Source: Amphibalanus amphitrite (Eukaryota; Arthropoda; Thecostraca; Balanomorpha; Balanidae). From it: a stretch of 64,000 bases of DNA. The stretch lies in assembly GCF_019059575.1 (NCBI RefSeq), contig NW_024881977.1, forward strand, positions 310,001 through 374,000, read 5' to 3'. Numbering within the stretch: position 1 is the first letter of the stretch; the number at the start of each line of letters is the position of its first letter. The notes beneath the pieces were generated by a model, which saw only the letters and a list, made by a program, of their open reading frames with translations, did no database searches and was not told the DNA's origin. This document shows positions 32,322-44,674 of this stretch, one piece after another. The translations under genes were made by a program, and so were the position numbers.

Positions 32322-32905
32322 AAGTCTTGTACAAGGCTTGCAAGTCTTTGATAAAACTTGCAAGTCTTGCTCAAGAATTGCCAGAGTCTTAGCAGGTCTT
32401 GTAAAAGGTTTGCCAGAGTCTGGTACGAGACATGCTGGAGTCTTGTACAAGACTCTTGCAAGAGTCTGGTAAGACTCTAGCAAAAGCTTTGTACAAGACA
32501 TGCAAGAGTCTTGTACAAGGCTCTTGCAAGATTCTTATACAGTACATGTAAGAGTCTTACAAGACTCTTGCAAGAGCCCTGTACAAGACATGCAAGAATC
32601 TTCTATAATACTTGCAAGAGTCTTGTACAAGACCTGCAAGAGTCTTGTACAAGACTTGCAAGAGTCTTGTACAAGACTTGCAAGAGTCTTGTACATGACT
32701 TGCAAGAGTCTTGTACAAGAGTTGCAAGAATCTGGTACAAGACTTACAAGAATCTGGTACAGGACTTGCAGGAATCTGTCAAGAATCTGGTACAAGACTT
32801 GCAAGAATCATGTATGATAATCTTATAAGATCATGCAAGAATATGTCCCAATTTCTTGCATACTTTGTCTTGTACAAATCGTGCAAGACAATCTTGCAAG
32901 ATTTT
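32322..32905. repeat. 22-bp palindromic minisatellite
   Basis: About 25 units related to GCAAG + AGTCTTGTACAAGACTT. The core AGTCTTGTACAAGACT is self-complementary, so each unit can form a hairpin. Units are nearly exact at 32625-32720 and degrade toward both sides. Reading frames through it (QDLQESCTRLARVLYKTCKS) are repeat products. Confidence 0.92.
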
Positions 32906-33377
32906 TTCACATGGGAAGGCACCAAAACTATTTTGTGAATGTTCAAATAGTTGCTAAACTCGAATTCAGCTCCAAATACTAGCCTAGCAACATGTTAAAC
33001 TCGAAAAAGTGAACCGAGATCATCAAAGGTCAATGACCTGACCTGACCTTCATGTGACCTTGAAACCCACCCTAATGCATGAGGCCAACGTCCAACATCA
33101 TATCACATGTTTGAACGCTTCAAACCACGAAAAGACTGCGAACGCGCGGCTAATGCGAGTCGACATACGCCGAATCGCGATTCCGGCCAAACATGGCCTC
33201 GTAGTATAGGTCACAGGTCAAAGGTCATTTGATTCAGGGTCATGAAATTTTCAGGGTAGGTGTAAAATTGATTGACGCGAGGGTACTAAGGGTTTCGTCG
33301 CGATCGGCCGCTTTCTACGCGAGTTATTCGCGAAAAACAGAGGGAGGTCCATTCGACCCCCTACGGGCCAGTGTTAG

Positions 33378-34601
33378 TCAGATTTTTGTCCTGCTATAGA
33401 TTACAGTAAGAGCGGTCCATACCGATGGCGGACGATGCGGATGCCGATGAATATACGACCGATGAAAAGTGTTGGTGTTTGCTACCAGCTGCATCAGATC
33501 GGTGTGCTCTGGGACATTGAGAACTGTCAGGTGAATGTTTTGGGATTGCAGGTTTGGGAACATTTCATCAGACCTCAGTCCACCGATGGGTTAGGTTGGA
33601 ATCGTGTTTGTCAGATCAGAAACTGTTATTTGATTGATGAGCTGCTGTGGTATAAGGATAGAGACGTACTTTTAGGCATCGAAAACTCTCGCGTGACTTA
33701 TGGGTTGTGCTAGAAAGCTTCGAAAATTGCCAACTGATTCTGTAGTTCAAATTTGGAATGCATTGGTACAGCTTGTCAGTACTTGATTCAAAATTGAGCA
33801 TAACATAAGCAACACTCCGTTCACTCCTGCCATACAAAATATGCAAGTTTTGAACTTGCATCGCTGTTCGACATGAAAAGTCAAAATTGTGGAACGTTCC
33901 AGATGCGCCTTTGTGTCAACCCCTCAACACCACCTCGCGGGACTCGGCCACAGTTTCGGAGAGAGGTTAGGGGGAAGGGCTTTAGGTCTCCTTCCCTCAG
34001 TGGCGTTCAGCTAAAGGCTCAGGTAAGCGCGGGTATCATAACCAGTCGCAACTGACTATGATGACATACCGAAAGGAATATAAAAACTGTTCATCAAGGT
34101 AAGAAACTTAGAAATAGTCTGAACGCACAAACTTAACTTTCCATTGTTTATGGGTTGATTAAACACGGCCATGGCCAAACAATTGCGTCATCGAGCTCCT
34201 AAAAAAGGTCGGCTCAAATGTCATATTTCTTAAAAATAAGTATTTTAGGGGAACATTCCCGAAACGATGCTATTTGTGTTTCGTTGCAGAGTTTCGAGCA
34301 ATGAGATAGTATGTTGGCTGAATGAATGCTGTGAATGGAGAATGGCGGTGAAAAAATGGTGCACCCTTCACAAATTCCTATGAAGCCTTTTCAGTCCTGT
34401 CGTAACTCGTAGCCTTCATGAGACGAGGTTCCTGGGGTCTGGCGCTCGCCACGTGCGAACAGTTCTGTAGATTTTGCGCTATCGAGTGAAATCAGACATG
34501 CATTGCTTTCTGAGGTGTGGTTTATTTCATCATCTGTGCATCGACAACTACCTCCCACTTTCACAGGTCATCCAGCACCACATGTATACAAATCATTTTC
34601 T
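33378..34601. other. 3' flank of the sixth gene, no gene recognised
   Basis: 33760-34105 matches 19130-19490 in the same orientation, and 34260-34520 matches the downstream flank of the fourth gene (GAGCAATGAGAT...TCTGGCGCTCG). The stretch 33378-33750 is unique with no recognisable content. Confidence 0.55.
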
Positions 34602-34706
34602 TTTATTGACTCGCATTCGCTTTGCAATAAATACACACAGACATACATAAGAGACACTGCACGCTTTGGCCGAAGTTATTGAAGTAAACCAATTATTGAC
34701 TCCTCT

Positions 34707-35410
34707 CTAGTTGTAGGCGGGGGTGGGCTTGTAGGTGGGGGCGGGCTTGTAGGTAGGGGCAGGCTTGTAGGCGGGGGCAGGCTTGTAAGCAGGGGCGGGC
34801 TTGTAGGCCGGGGCGGGCTTGTAGCTGGGCTTGTACTCATCGTAGCGAGCCTCACCCTCGTAGGTGACGTCAGCAATCAGGCCAGAGTAGGCGTCATCCA
34901 CACGATAGGTGACCGTCTGGGTACGGCCGTCGGGCAGCACAACCGAGTAAGATCCCTGGGTGGCGTAGCCGTCACGCGCCTCCTGGGCGTTGAAGACGGG
35001 CTCGTAGTCTCCGTATCCGTGGACGTCGTAGCTGAAGTCGTACTTGGGTGGCTCGTCGTAGCTCTCCTGCTTGTAGGGAGCGGGCTTGTAGGCCGGCTGG
35101 GGGTGGTAGGCGGGCCTGGGCGCGTAGGTCGGCTTGTAGGTCGGGGCGTAGGTGGGCGCCGGAGTGGTGTAGGGCGCGTTGTCGGCGGCGGCAACGGCCA
35201 GCAGGGCGGCAACCACGAAGAACTGAAAGAAGAACGTCATGATCAATATAAGTTATTGGTCTCTTTTTAACGAAAAGCTTTTTTTACGCTCATTACTGAA
35301 CACTGTTTTCGAAGCTCTTTGACCTGAAAGAACACCACAGCAACTCAAATTCACACTCATCATGAAATGACAAAGTTGGGCTGAATAGTCCCCTCGGCAC
35401 TCACCTTCAT
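34707..35410 (-). CDS. RR-type cuticle protein, 173 aa (sixth gene)
   Basis: Exon 1 is 35405-35410 (ATG AAG), donor GTGAGT; intron 35223-35404 (182 bp), acceptor TTTCAG; exon 2 is 34707-35222, ending in TAG. Signal peptide 1-15, linker, RR domain at about 62-129, tail of five YKPAP units and YKPTPAYN. The linker reads YDEPPKYDF, intermediate between the YDELPK pair and the YDQPPK group; otherwise the protein matches the eighth gene. The poly(A) signal is at 34602-34607 on the minus strand. Secreted chitin-binding cuticle protein. Confidence 0.92.
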
Positions 35411-35429
35411 GTTGTTGGTTGTGTGGCGG

Positions 35430-35545
35430 TGTGTGATCGTCTGATGGTGGGTGCGGTGTGGAGCCGTGCTTTATACACGGTCCAGCTGCGGTGACCGCCA
35501 GTGATGGTGACCCTGCCGGGGGCGGCGGCGCCAGGCGGGGAGCGG
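35430..35545 (-). promoter_or_regulatory. Conserved cuticle core promoter (sixth gene)
   Basis: On the minus strand: GGTCACC at 35506-35512 and 35490-35496 (16 apart) and TATAAA at 35470-35475. The inverted repeat around TATA has one mismatch here (CCGTGTATAAAGCACGG). Confidence 0.85.
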
Positions 35546-35973
35546 CCGGCTCCAGCACATGATATCCCCGCGTACCCGTTATACAAACCTCGAAAAACTC
35601 ATGTCGTCAGGCAATATAGATGTATTCATACATTAATTTAACAGACAAACTAAGCCTTTGAAAGAAAGGCTACTGGAGCTTCATATAAAAATTGGAGCGG
35701 CGATACAATTTTTCTGTAAAACGTCTACCTTGGCCTTTCCAGGTATGCACACACGGACAAAAGGGTGCTGTCTCGATGCAGCATACAACGAATTTTGTAA
35801 CAACAACAAAAAAACTCATCGGATTTTCTTGTGTTGCTATGCAATAAAAAACAAACAATATATAATAGAAGATGTTGATTTTTGTTATCCTTTAAAAAGA
35901 CAGCTTCAATGCTTGATTTCGGACGCTGCGGGCCGATGTGCCCAGAAGGCCTTCTGACAGAACTACAGATTGG
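35546..35973. other. Intergenic, no gene recognised
   Basis: Upstream of the sixth gene's promoter. AT-rich, with no recognisable gene or repeat. Confidence 0.4.
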
Positions 35974-35981
35974 GCCAGGAT

Positions 35982-36296
35982 GAGTGGTGCCAGTTCCAGA
36001 GAATGTATGTCCAATGTCCGTCCAATGTCCGGTATTTTCGTGGACTGTCCGTCCAAAAATGTTCGAAAACTACACAATAATTTACACTCACCAGTCACCA
36101 CTGCTATTAAATTTGCTTTAAAGTCCTATAACCGGCCAAAAAAAGTGTTAATCATATCGAGAGCTGAGCTTCCTAGCAAGTAGCAAGTGACTGTCCAATG
36201 CTCTCCAAGAGTTGCTTCCTTTGTCCAATCAAATTCCGAATTGGGCAGTGGACAAAATCGGAAATCCGAGGGTCCAAATTCCGATTGGCACCACTA
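35982..36296. mobile_element. Short hAT-like MITE, 315 bp
   Basis: Ends GAGTGGTGCCAG... and ...TGGCACCACTA are inverted copies of TAGTGGTGCCA. Flanking 8-bp sequences GCCAGGAT (35974-35981) and GCCAGCAT (36297-36304) differ at one base and look like an aged 8-bp target duplication, as expected for hAT. No coding sequence. Confidence 0.75.
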
Positions 36297-39070
36297 GCCA
36301 GCATACACGTTGCAATGTAGGAATATACCTAAGTCTAAGTGCATCTCTACAGATAATTGCACAGGAAACCAAATATAGCGACAAGAGATGTCAATCGGAT
36401 ACCAACTTCTTGGTGCACCGATAACAAATCGAAAGCAACATGGTAGTTGGTAGTTGGTATTCCAGTTTAATGGTTTTGTTATTTTGTTGGTTTTATGAAT
36501 CGTCATTGAAGATTTTCTGAAATGGGTAGGTTATTACTCTTAATTCAGTATTTTTTTTTTGCATTTTTACATTATTTTTTGTTGGTGTTTATGTTGGTGA
36601 TTGATCCCATCCTTACAGAAGAGCGGTAAATAGCTCATATAAATCATGCAGAAGGGCATTTTACATTGAGCAATGCGTCATGTAAACGTTGCTTGATAGT
36701 TTACACGTATAAAAATGACAGAAGCTGATAATCACATCGAAGTGCAAGACAGCGGCAGTATAACGAAAAAGTGATGCGGATTTAATCACAGCTTCCTTTT
36801 CACAGTTGGTAACACTGTCAAGGTCAAGAGCGGCGATAATTGTCGCGAACACGACCTAGACCTGGATGATTCGAAGGAACTCAATTGCCACCACCGGGTT
36901 GCGTCATGGGAACTGTTACCATTTGCTCGTGACCAAGCCCTTCCCGTGGAGAGCGACCGCATTTCCACCGCAGCATTCCAGACAGTGAGCTGGCCGGAAC
37001 GGTCAGCGATACCATCACGACGTGTATACCACCTAAACCAGCAGCCGAACGGCAGCTCTGGAGAAAGATCCGAGAAAGAGACACGCCGCGGTCAGATCTA
37101 AGAAAGGGACACGCTCCAGTCTTCACGCAACACTGCCAACTTCCTCATGATATCCCCAGAACCCAGCGGCCTTATAACGACCCACACCAAAGGCCACTTA
37201 CCAACGTATAAGAATTACTTCGGCGTAAGTACACGCGTAAATAACCAGAGACAAATTATCGCAGAGAGAAATCACCGTGGCGACCTTCTGGGGTGGGGCC
37301 GGCCTCCGGGCGCCCCCGCCGCCGGCGGACACCGGGGCACGGCTGCCGGGCGGTTCCGGCCCGTTCCGGACCGCCCCCGGGGTACCGTGCCGCACGGCGA
37401 CCCCGTTCCCGACGCCACCCGTGCGACAGTTGGGCGGCCGATTGAAGCAGTTTCAGGGACGAGGCCGGAGGAGTGAGGCTGAGGACACTGTCCGTTTCAG
37501 CGTGGGTGGTTCGGGAACGGTTAAGGAGGAAGACGTCTTCCCATGCCGAGCGCAGTGTGTCGTGATACGCCATGGAAGGTGGCAGGACAGATGTGACATG
37601 ATATAAGAGCATATCTCACATCTTCAACGTGACAGGACAGCCAAGAGAGGGAAAGAGACAAGCAAGGTTGTCGGTGCTATGATGTGCTGTGCAGTGTGCA
37701 CGGTAACAGCCCAGGGAGGGAGGAAGGGTGTGCCGGCGCGGCGCCGCCCTCCCTCGCTCGGTCAAGGCGGCGCGGCGGGACGCGAGTCGCCCCTCTCCAG
37801 CCGGCCCGGCACCCGTCCGCCACATGCACTCACAGTGATCGCTCCAGTATGCGGCTGCAAGGACACGAGCTGGCCGCTGGCGCAATCGAACATCATAGGC
37901 CGCAATCGGCAAATGTACCCCATGAAGCGGCGCCGACAATGATTGCTCTGATTAAAACAAGGTGGCCATTGGCATAGGCCATATCGTACATGATCTACAT
38001 AAAGGCTCTCAGCGCAATGGTTTAGTGCACGATTAGCTGTCAGTGGGAGGGGCAGCCCGTGATGGAGGAACCTCAGTGGACTCAGAGAAATAGCTTCTTA
38101 GATGAGGTGCCGAGCTAGCCGTTCGTTTTGAAGATAAACTCATGGCTGCACAGAGCAGGTCCGGTTATAGTGCTGAGACGGGTGTGGTTGTGAGAGACAC
38201 ACTTGTAAATTAATTGCCAACGTGCATTCTGTAATGCAGGAACCTAGTGTCACCTAGATCTTCGAGGTCATGCAAGGACACCCGATGACGGAAAGCAGTG
38301 GACAGCAGCCTGCACCTGCCCCACATTATCGCTCATCTGTCTGAGCAGGGGTACGGCAGATGGCGGGACGGGCAGCCACGCCCCCGACAGCCGCCGACCG
38401 TGTCGTCCGGCGGTCGGAACAGTGAGGCAACAAAAGAGTCAACGGCGGGCGAGAGAGTGAGAGATGTCCTGGAGGTTGTGCCCGGGGACTGAAGCCAGGC
38501 CAGCCATAAGAGGACCTGATATTAGCGTTTAGTACAATAGCTAAAAATGATACTTCAGGGACATGGACGGAAGTGAGATAGGTGATCGGTCAAATCTGCA
38601 GTCTGCCCCCCCCCCCCAAAAAAAAAAAAAATAATACTCAAAATATTTTAAAATGTTAAGTTCTAGGACAAGTACCAGCTAACTCAGAGACGGAGAAAGT
38701 GCAATGGGAAAACAATTTAGCTATAGAAACCTTCACAAATTTATGCAAACATCATTACACGTAAAACTGCCAACTTGGGAAAGCAAGGAAATCATAAAGA
38801 TATGCGAAACACCTAACAGAAGAAACAATGAAATACACCCACGGAAATGAAAAGAGCAATTAAAAATCACATTCAACAACCGAGAAATAATAGCCTGGCA
38901 GCGGAGTTTCGAATTTTCATCATCGCCACAAAAACGGGCATCATGTCCATGACGATAAAGTTCCCGAGTTGCTGTGTCCCGTAACGACGCACAGGCTCAC
39001 CTTTTCCGCAAGATTCTACCTCAAAGCGAAACGGCTAAGGAGGGGGTCTTATCCATCACCTCTTTACCAT

Positions 39071-39110
39071 GTTCGCGAACAGTTCATGAACGTTCGCGAA
39101 CTGTTCGCTG
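39071..39110. repeat. Tandem self-complementary GTTCGCGAAC motif
   Basis: GTTCGCGAAC lies at 39071-39080 and 39092-39101, 21 bases apart. The surrounding GCGAACAGTTC and GAACTGTTCGC form an 11-bp inverted repeat. Function unknown. Confidence 0.8.
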
Positions 39111-40726
39111 TTTGTTTACCAAAATTTGGCCAAGGACGTCATTTGTTTGCGAACACAGTTGCTCGTGAAGTTGATTTATGGTTGCTTATTGGGGAAATTA
39201 AGCAAACATCAAACCCTGAGTATTACTGTCACCACGCGGTGGACTATGAAACCACCACCCGTGGCCGTCCCGCCCCAAGCACATTGCTTGATAGCTTTGT
39301 AGCTGGCCCGGCGCACGTCAGGCGTCCATTGTGCGAACTCTGGTCTCGGCAGGGGGCACGGCGCCCCGCGGCTCACCGGGACGGTTATCGGCCTGGACTG
39401 CCCCAATGGATGGCGACACCAACCGCACTGACTGAACAGCCAGGTGCAAGCAGCGACAGTAGCGCAGCACGGACCGGGCCGCACCATCGCGACGGGAAGG
39501 TCGGTGGCACTGACGGTAATCGACGGCACCGACGCACGTGCAGCACAAGCACCGTCAGCACGATAAACACAAAGTGGACAGGCAACAAGGACAGAATCAA
39601 CGGTAGAAACAGCTCAGACAGCACAGATTGAAGCAGTTGTGTCTACCAGTCGAAGACTCCGATTCAGAAAACAAATGATCCAACCGAGAAAAGACGAGAC
39701 AACATGCGGTGGGAACCGTATCACAGGCAGTAGCACGTTACGAGTATTTATGCATTATCTTTTATGCCACTTTTAAATATTTTTATTTTTTAAAAATATC
39801 TGAGCGGTAGCAAACAGATAAGTTTACATGAAATCCGGAAAGGAAATCAAATATTCAACTATCATGAAAAATAAATATGGTTGTGATGTCGCTACAATCT
39901 ACAATCTACATCAACCCATCACGGATTATTTCCAATGATAACAATCACTCACTGGCATTTAGCGGACCGCGAAGGGTTTTTCAGCCATCTGCCTGGGGCG
40001 TGGTGCCGAAACTCGCCATTGATTCGCCGTTAGCCCCCTAACGGAGCGCGCGGGCCGAGGCCAGTGGGCCCGATAGGATCACTGGTGGGTCGGGCCCGCC
40101 GGGCGGCCGGTCATCATCAGAGCCTGCAGACCCCCCAGTGACCGGACGAGCGCAGACCAACGGTCCTCGGTGACCGGGGGCATCAGACCGACCCCCGCAG
40201 TCGGACCAGCAGACCAGCACAGCGACGACAGCGCTGCACTCGTGTCGAGCAATGCACATACGGCTAACGACAAACCAATAGCGATAACGCCATACGCTTC
40301 TGAAAGGTCGCCTACAGGAAAACAGCAACAGAAGACATTTTGTGGGATTTGGTTTTATTGAAAACGAGTGTTTTATCACATGACAGGTAAAGAACGGACA
40401 CGTCTTCCTCGCCATCTTTGCTGTATGTAAAAGGACACCAAAAGTACTGACGGACTGAGAGTCATCATATTGCAAATGACTCTGGGTCAGGCACGAATGA
40501 AGGCCATCAGCTCCAGAAAGCACGTGATAAATTACAGCGTTGCAACACAGAGCCATAATAGCAGTGCAGTACCCTGACACTGTCAGAGGGAGGGCATTTC
40601 GACGCGACCCCCTCCCCCCCCCCACACACACACATAATTATATATACATCTTCTCTCCAAATCGGACTGATCGACAAGAAACTGGTAACATAATAAAAAG
40701 TAAATTGTGTCGCAATCAATTATATC

Positions 40727-40905
40727 GCAAAATGTGTTCTAAGAAAAATTGGGTAAAGCCGTATTATACGACTTAAAAGGCGAAATGAAAAATGCGTAGG
40801 TATATGTACAAAAGCGCAAAATCTGTTCTATGGAAAATTAGGTACAGCCATATTTTACAACTTAAAAAGGCAAAATGAAAAATCCGTAGGCATATGTAGC
40901 AAAGC
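40727..40905. repeat. 90-bp tandem duplication
   Basis: Copies 40727-40815 and 40816-40905, both starting GCAAAATSTGTTCTA and containing GACTTAAAA-type and GTAGGYATATGTA stretches, about 85% alike by eye. Confidence 0.85.
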
Positions 40906-41168
40906 TATCAGGCTGGTGCCATTTTCTACACGTAGAATAGCACGTTTATATAGGTGTAAGGCATGCCTCAATACTACGCTAGACTGCAGAAAATAGTGAC
41001 CATACGGACCACCGCGGATTTGACAACTTCTGACAGCCTTCGTCGCATGTCTTTGAGCGTAAAAGTCACCAGTCCAGATTACGATGCACTAAAACCGCGC
41101 GAAAGCAGTCAAAGGGCCAATTAGGGGTGTTTTCAGCGTTGTTATGGAAATACAAGGACACCAGCAAT

Positions 41169-43002
41169 TAGTGGTGTCAATCGGTTACCAAAATTTCGGT
41201 ATACCAATACCGAACCGATACCGATTCGGTATTCGGTATTTTATACCAAAAGCATTTGGTATTTTGTCGGTATTATGAAAGTCAACTATACTGTCATAAA
41301 AAATTTAAACATTTTTTACAAACCTTCTGAACTCAAATTTGATTTGCTAAATGACATTGGATGAAGAAAAAGGACAATCATGACACATTTCTCCCAAATG
41401 CATGATGTCATAACAAATGGGCAAACACGTTAACTGCAACATCAAACACATCAGTCTACCAATGTTAAAGGGCAACTTATCAGTGCCAGCAAATTCCAAT
41501 ACCATGAGGATAATTATCTTACAAAAAAGATAATGTGCAAGACATGTATACATTAAATATTACATACATTACATTAAACATGTATCAATGTTTAACTCAC
41601 TGTATACTGGAAAACATACTCTAACTACCTTACTCAAAATTTCCAAAGCATTCATTGGTAACAAATTTGACTTTGTTTTGAGAAGTCTGTGATTGATCTT
41701 GACCTTGTCTTGCTCTCCATTTCACTGCAATGCGGTTACATTATCCAAAAGTCAAAACCCTGTTTTTTATAGCACTAGCTTCACCAATATCATCTAATAT
41801 TGAAGGCAGCATTCATCACTTCATCATCACCCCACAAATTCTCAACTTCGTTCAACTTCAAAAAGATCCTGTGGATAATCTATTTTCTTTACTTAGTGTT
41901 CTCTTTCCTGATCTCCTCAACAGATAGAAATCGCTAGCAATGTAATCAAAAGCATTCCTAAAATATAATTGGGTCTTGGCTTGATTCGCAATTAGCAGTT
42001 TAAAACTGAACACATCTAAGAACTTTTAAATGTCGCATCTGCGCCAAATTTCGATGTAGCTCAAAACTAATTTAAAATAATTGAGCAACATTGTTTTCTG
42101 GTTCATTTTTTAGCGATAGCGGCGTACAATCTTTCTTGAATTAATTTAAAGATACCAAAATATGAACATCATATTTCTTAATTAAGTTTACATAAGCAAA
42201 AAAAGAAAAAAACTATTTTATGCAGTTCCGTGCGTTTCGTGCCTAAATGCAAATGGCCGCCGCCTGCAAGGCTGCCATTGTGGAAGTGATGCCACGTGAC
42301 ACGTGTCAATGATTCCTTAAAATTATGGACATTTTACTTAGCTTTCATCGCGATATCATTACAGTGGTGTCTGCTATCTATCAGTGTGCCTCGTAAGTAA
42401 TTGTTTATTAAGATTTGTTGTGTTAAACATTTATTTATGATGAAAAATTGGCTGCGTCACTATCGTCACCATCGCTTCTTGAGAGTTGAACTGTAGGTAG
42501 GTATCATGGATTTTGTTTACATTAATGGTATAGCCCAGCCCATCATTGTCATTTGGTTTCCATTTTTGGATCATGATAACATACGTAACCCTGTCTTGAC
42601 TGGACTCGAATTGAATTGACTTGGGTTCAGGCATGGATGAGATTCAGGGTTCAAGTTCTTGTCCTATCACCTCATGCAGGGGACTTGATCCGCATCCCAG
42701 TTAAGTAACTGACCTGAATATTTGTTAATAGTTACACAATACAATTATATGTTTTTGCAGTGAAAATAATTTAGAGATTTCCTGACTTGTTTTTGTTGCC
42801 TTATTTTAGAGTATTACCTTTTAATGCTTATCATTTGTTTTGAGAAAGTTTGAAGCATTTGTTTGATGGTTCCCTCAATTCGGTACCTAGTCGGTATTTC
42901 ACCCTATTTCTGAAAATCGGTTCGGTTTTGGTATACTCTCAGTGGTTTTGGTCGGTATCGGTTTGGTATTGGTTTCCAAAATTTCTGAAATTGACATCAC
43001 TA
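41169..43002. mobile_element. hAT element, non-autonomous, 1834 bp
   Basis: A perfect 8-bp target duplication CCAGCAAT (41161-41168 and 43003-43010). Ends TAGTGGTGTCAATCGG on the left and TAGTGATGTCAATTTC read inward from the right, as in hAT elements. About 100 bases at each end are packed with CGGTAT/CCGATACC motifs, likely transposase-binding sites (inference). No transposase frame is recognisable inside. Confidence 0.88.
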
Positions 43003-43010
43003 CCAGCAAT

Positions 43011-44670
43011 CGTATGCATGGACTGGCCTAGTGCATGTACCTACATATGTGCCTTAGGACATCCTAAAAACCAGTGTTTTCAGAAGTGTCAGTGGGTTAC
43101 ACGTGATAACTGCGAAATGACATGTGAATAGCTTCACTTATCTCGAGCCCAAATGTTGTAAAAGTGGGGCGTAGCTAACTATCTCGTCAAGACCAGCCGT
43201 CCACGCTAAGTAGAAAACTACTGTTTTATGGAGGCAGCGAAAGAGCGCAGTGAGCATCGTAAGCGCAACATCTGCATCAAAGGGCTTCGTTTACGAAAGT
43301 CAACGATACCACCAGTGGCTATCACACTTCCAGACTTGATGATTTTACTACTCTATTACACTGGTCAGATAGGAGTGCTGATAAAGCCACACATCTTACC
43401 ACAACAAGCGTCAGCCAACATAATCAGCCACATAATGTAGACGAAAAGCTCGCCGACTGTACTTGGCGGTTAGCCGCAACGGCGGCATGAAAAACGGATT
43501 GGGCGCCGCGCCGAAGGACGCGCGGCTGGAAATCGGTGGCCGCCGATTGACGCCGGGTCCATCGGCGGCGAGCCAGTGACCAGGTCAGTCCCGGCGGACC
43601 ACACCCGGCGGCGCCGTGTCGAAACCCCGGCCACAAAACACCGCCACTGCCGATTACAATCTCGGGCAAATAGGACAATGGCGGTGTGCTGGCTCCCGCC
43701 GAGCAGGACGCCACCGATAATGAGAATAACACTGGACAGATGTGGTCGATTCAGGCGATAATAGGCAGTCAACAGGCAATCAGGAGGGAGGGAAACAATT
43801 CATACGGAGCGCATGAGCATGACGTTATGGGATTATTGAGTCGTATCTCAGGATAAACGCAAGGATAATGGAACAATCCTTCGATTGGAACGAGACTTGT
43901 GATGAAGAGCATAGGATCAATAGGTACAGCTGATAGCAAAAAATGTTAAGTCCCGACTAATCAATCGAAAAACATGAGGCTTAATTGCAAGGTATAATTG
44001 CCCGACGGTTAACTGATGGTCCCGATACAAATAGATGCAGACTCGCAATTAGACAAATAAGCTCACATTGTGCACTCCAGCTCTACAAAAAATGAATGAA
44101 CTTTCTTATGAAATGCATTAAGAACTAATAAAATATTGCAGGATGTGATTCATGGCTGTATCATTTTTTCACGAGGAAAGATTTAAGTTTTGATTTAAGT
44201 TTTGTTTATTGACAACCGTTCAAGAGAAACAAGTGCAAAGGCAGTAGTAATTTTGGGTACTTCAAACGATAAGCAATTGAATAGGAATGCAACAAGGGTA
44301 ATACAGCGACATTTGATAGAGGAATATTACACGGTTATAACAGTAAAATGTTTTTTCTTTTTAGTTATTGCAGGCCGGCTACAAATCACATTCAACGTGA
44401 ACGGGTCCACGTCAGGCAATGGAAGCACTGACAGCACCGTCTCGTCCGTGAGGCCTGTTGACGGCGGTGGGCGGGTCCCTAGCCCTACCGACCGGCGTGA
44501 TGACAGCGACGGAGCCGGGGGCGCCGCCGCCGACCGTCCCACGCGGGGCTGAAGGGGCGCCCGCTCCACTGCACACTGGGCCGGGGGCCCGGAAAAGTGC
44601 TAGAAATTATTTGTGATTGAGTTGTTGATCTCAGCGACAAGCAAACATGCTAAAAACGAAGTGGGGCTGC
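43011..44670. other. Intergenic, no gene recognised
   Basis: Unique sequence with GC-rich islands at about 43450-43700 and 44440-44600. No RNA gene, domain or repeat that I can support. Confidence 0.4.
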
Positions 44671-44674
44671 TTAA

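Larger units (their letters stand above)
30871..32918. mobile_element. Nested inverted-repeat element with CTTGTACAAG minisatellites
   Basis: The ends are inverted and near-identical over about 26 bases: CCCATGTAAAAAAGTCTTAC on the left, CCCATGTGAAAAAATCTTGC read inward from the right. Both flanks of the interior are built from palindromic CTTGTACAAG-type repeats, while 31200-32170 is unique, GC-rich in part, with a strong hairpin. No clear target duplication and no transposase. Confidence 0.65.
30445..33373. mobile_element. TTAA-family element interrupted by a nested insertion
   Basis: Starts after TTAA (30441-30444) with CCCTCGCCCGTATTGG. The proposed right end, read inward from 33373, is CACTGGCCCGTAGGGG, followed outside by TTAG. 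Like the element at 19496-20673 it has a G-run near the left end and AGGTCA repeats (30621-30640, 30770-30796, 33030-33060, 33200-33235). The nested element at 30871-32918 lies inside. The right boundary is uncertain. Confidence 0.5.
36305..41160. other. Intergenic, no gene recognised; GC-rich islands
   Basis: Nearly 5 kb without a supportable gene. GC-rich islands occur at about 37280-37480, 37710-37930, 39240-39560 and 40030-40250. A hAT-like fragment may lie at 36390-36540 (GTCAATCGGATACC, similar to the element at 41169). C-run/A-run sequence is at 38605-38632. Long frames such as 38969-39631 have no recognisable domains. Confidence 0.45.

Noticed and set aside
32500-32938. Gln/Ser/Cys-rich frames (QDLQESCTRLARVLYKT)
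   Set aside because: Translation of the 22-bp palindromic minisatellite.
38969-39631. 220-codon open frame as a possible gene
   Set aside because: No recognisable domain; runs through a palindrome and a GC-rich island where stops are rare by chance.
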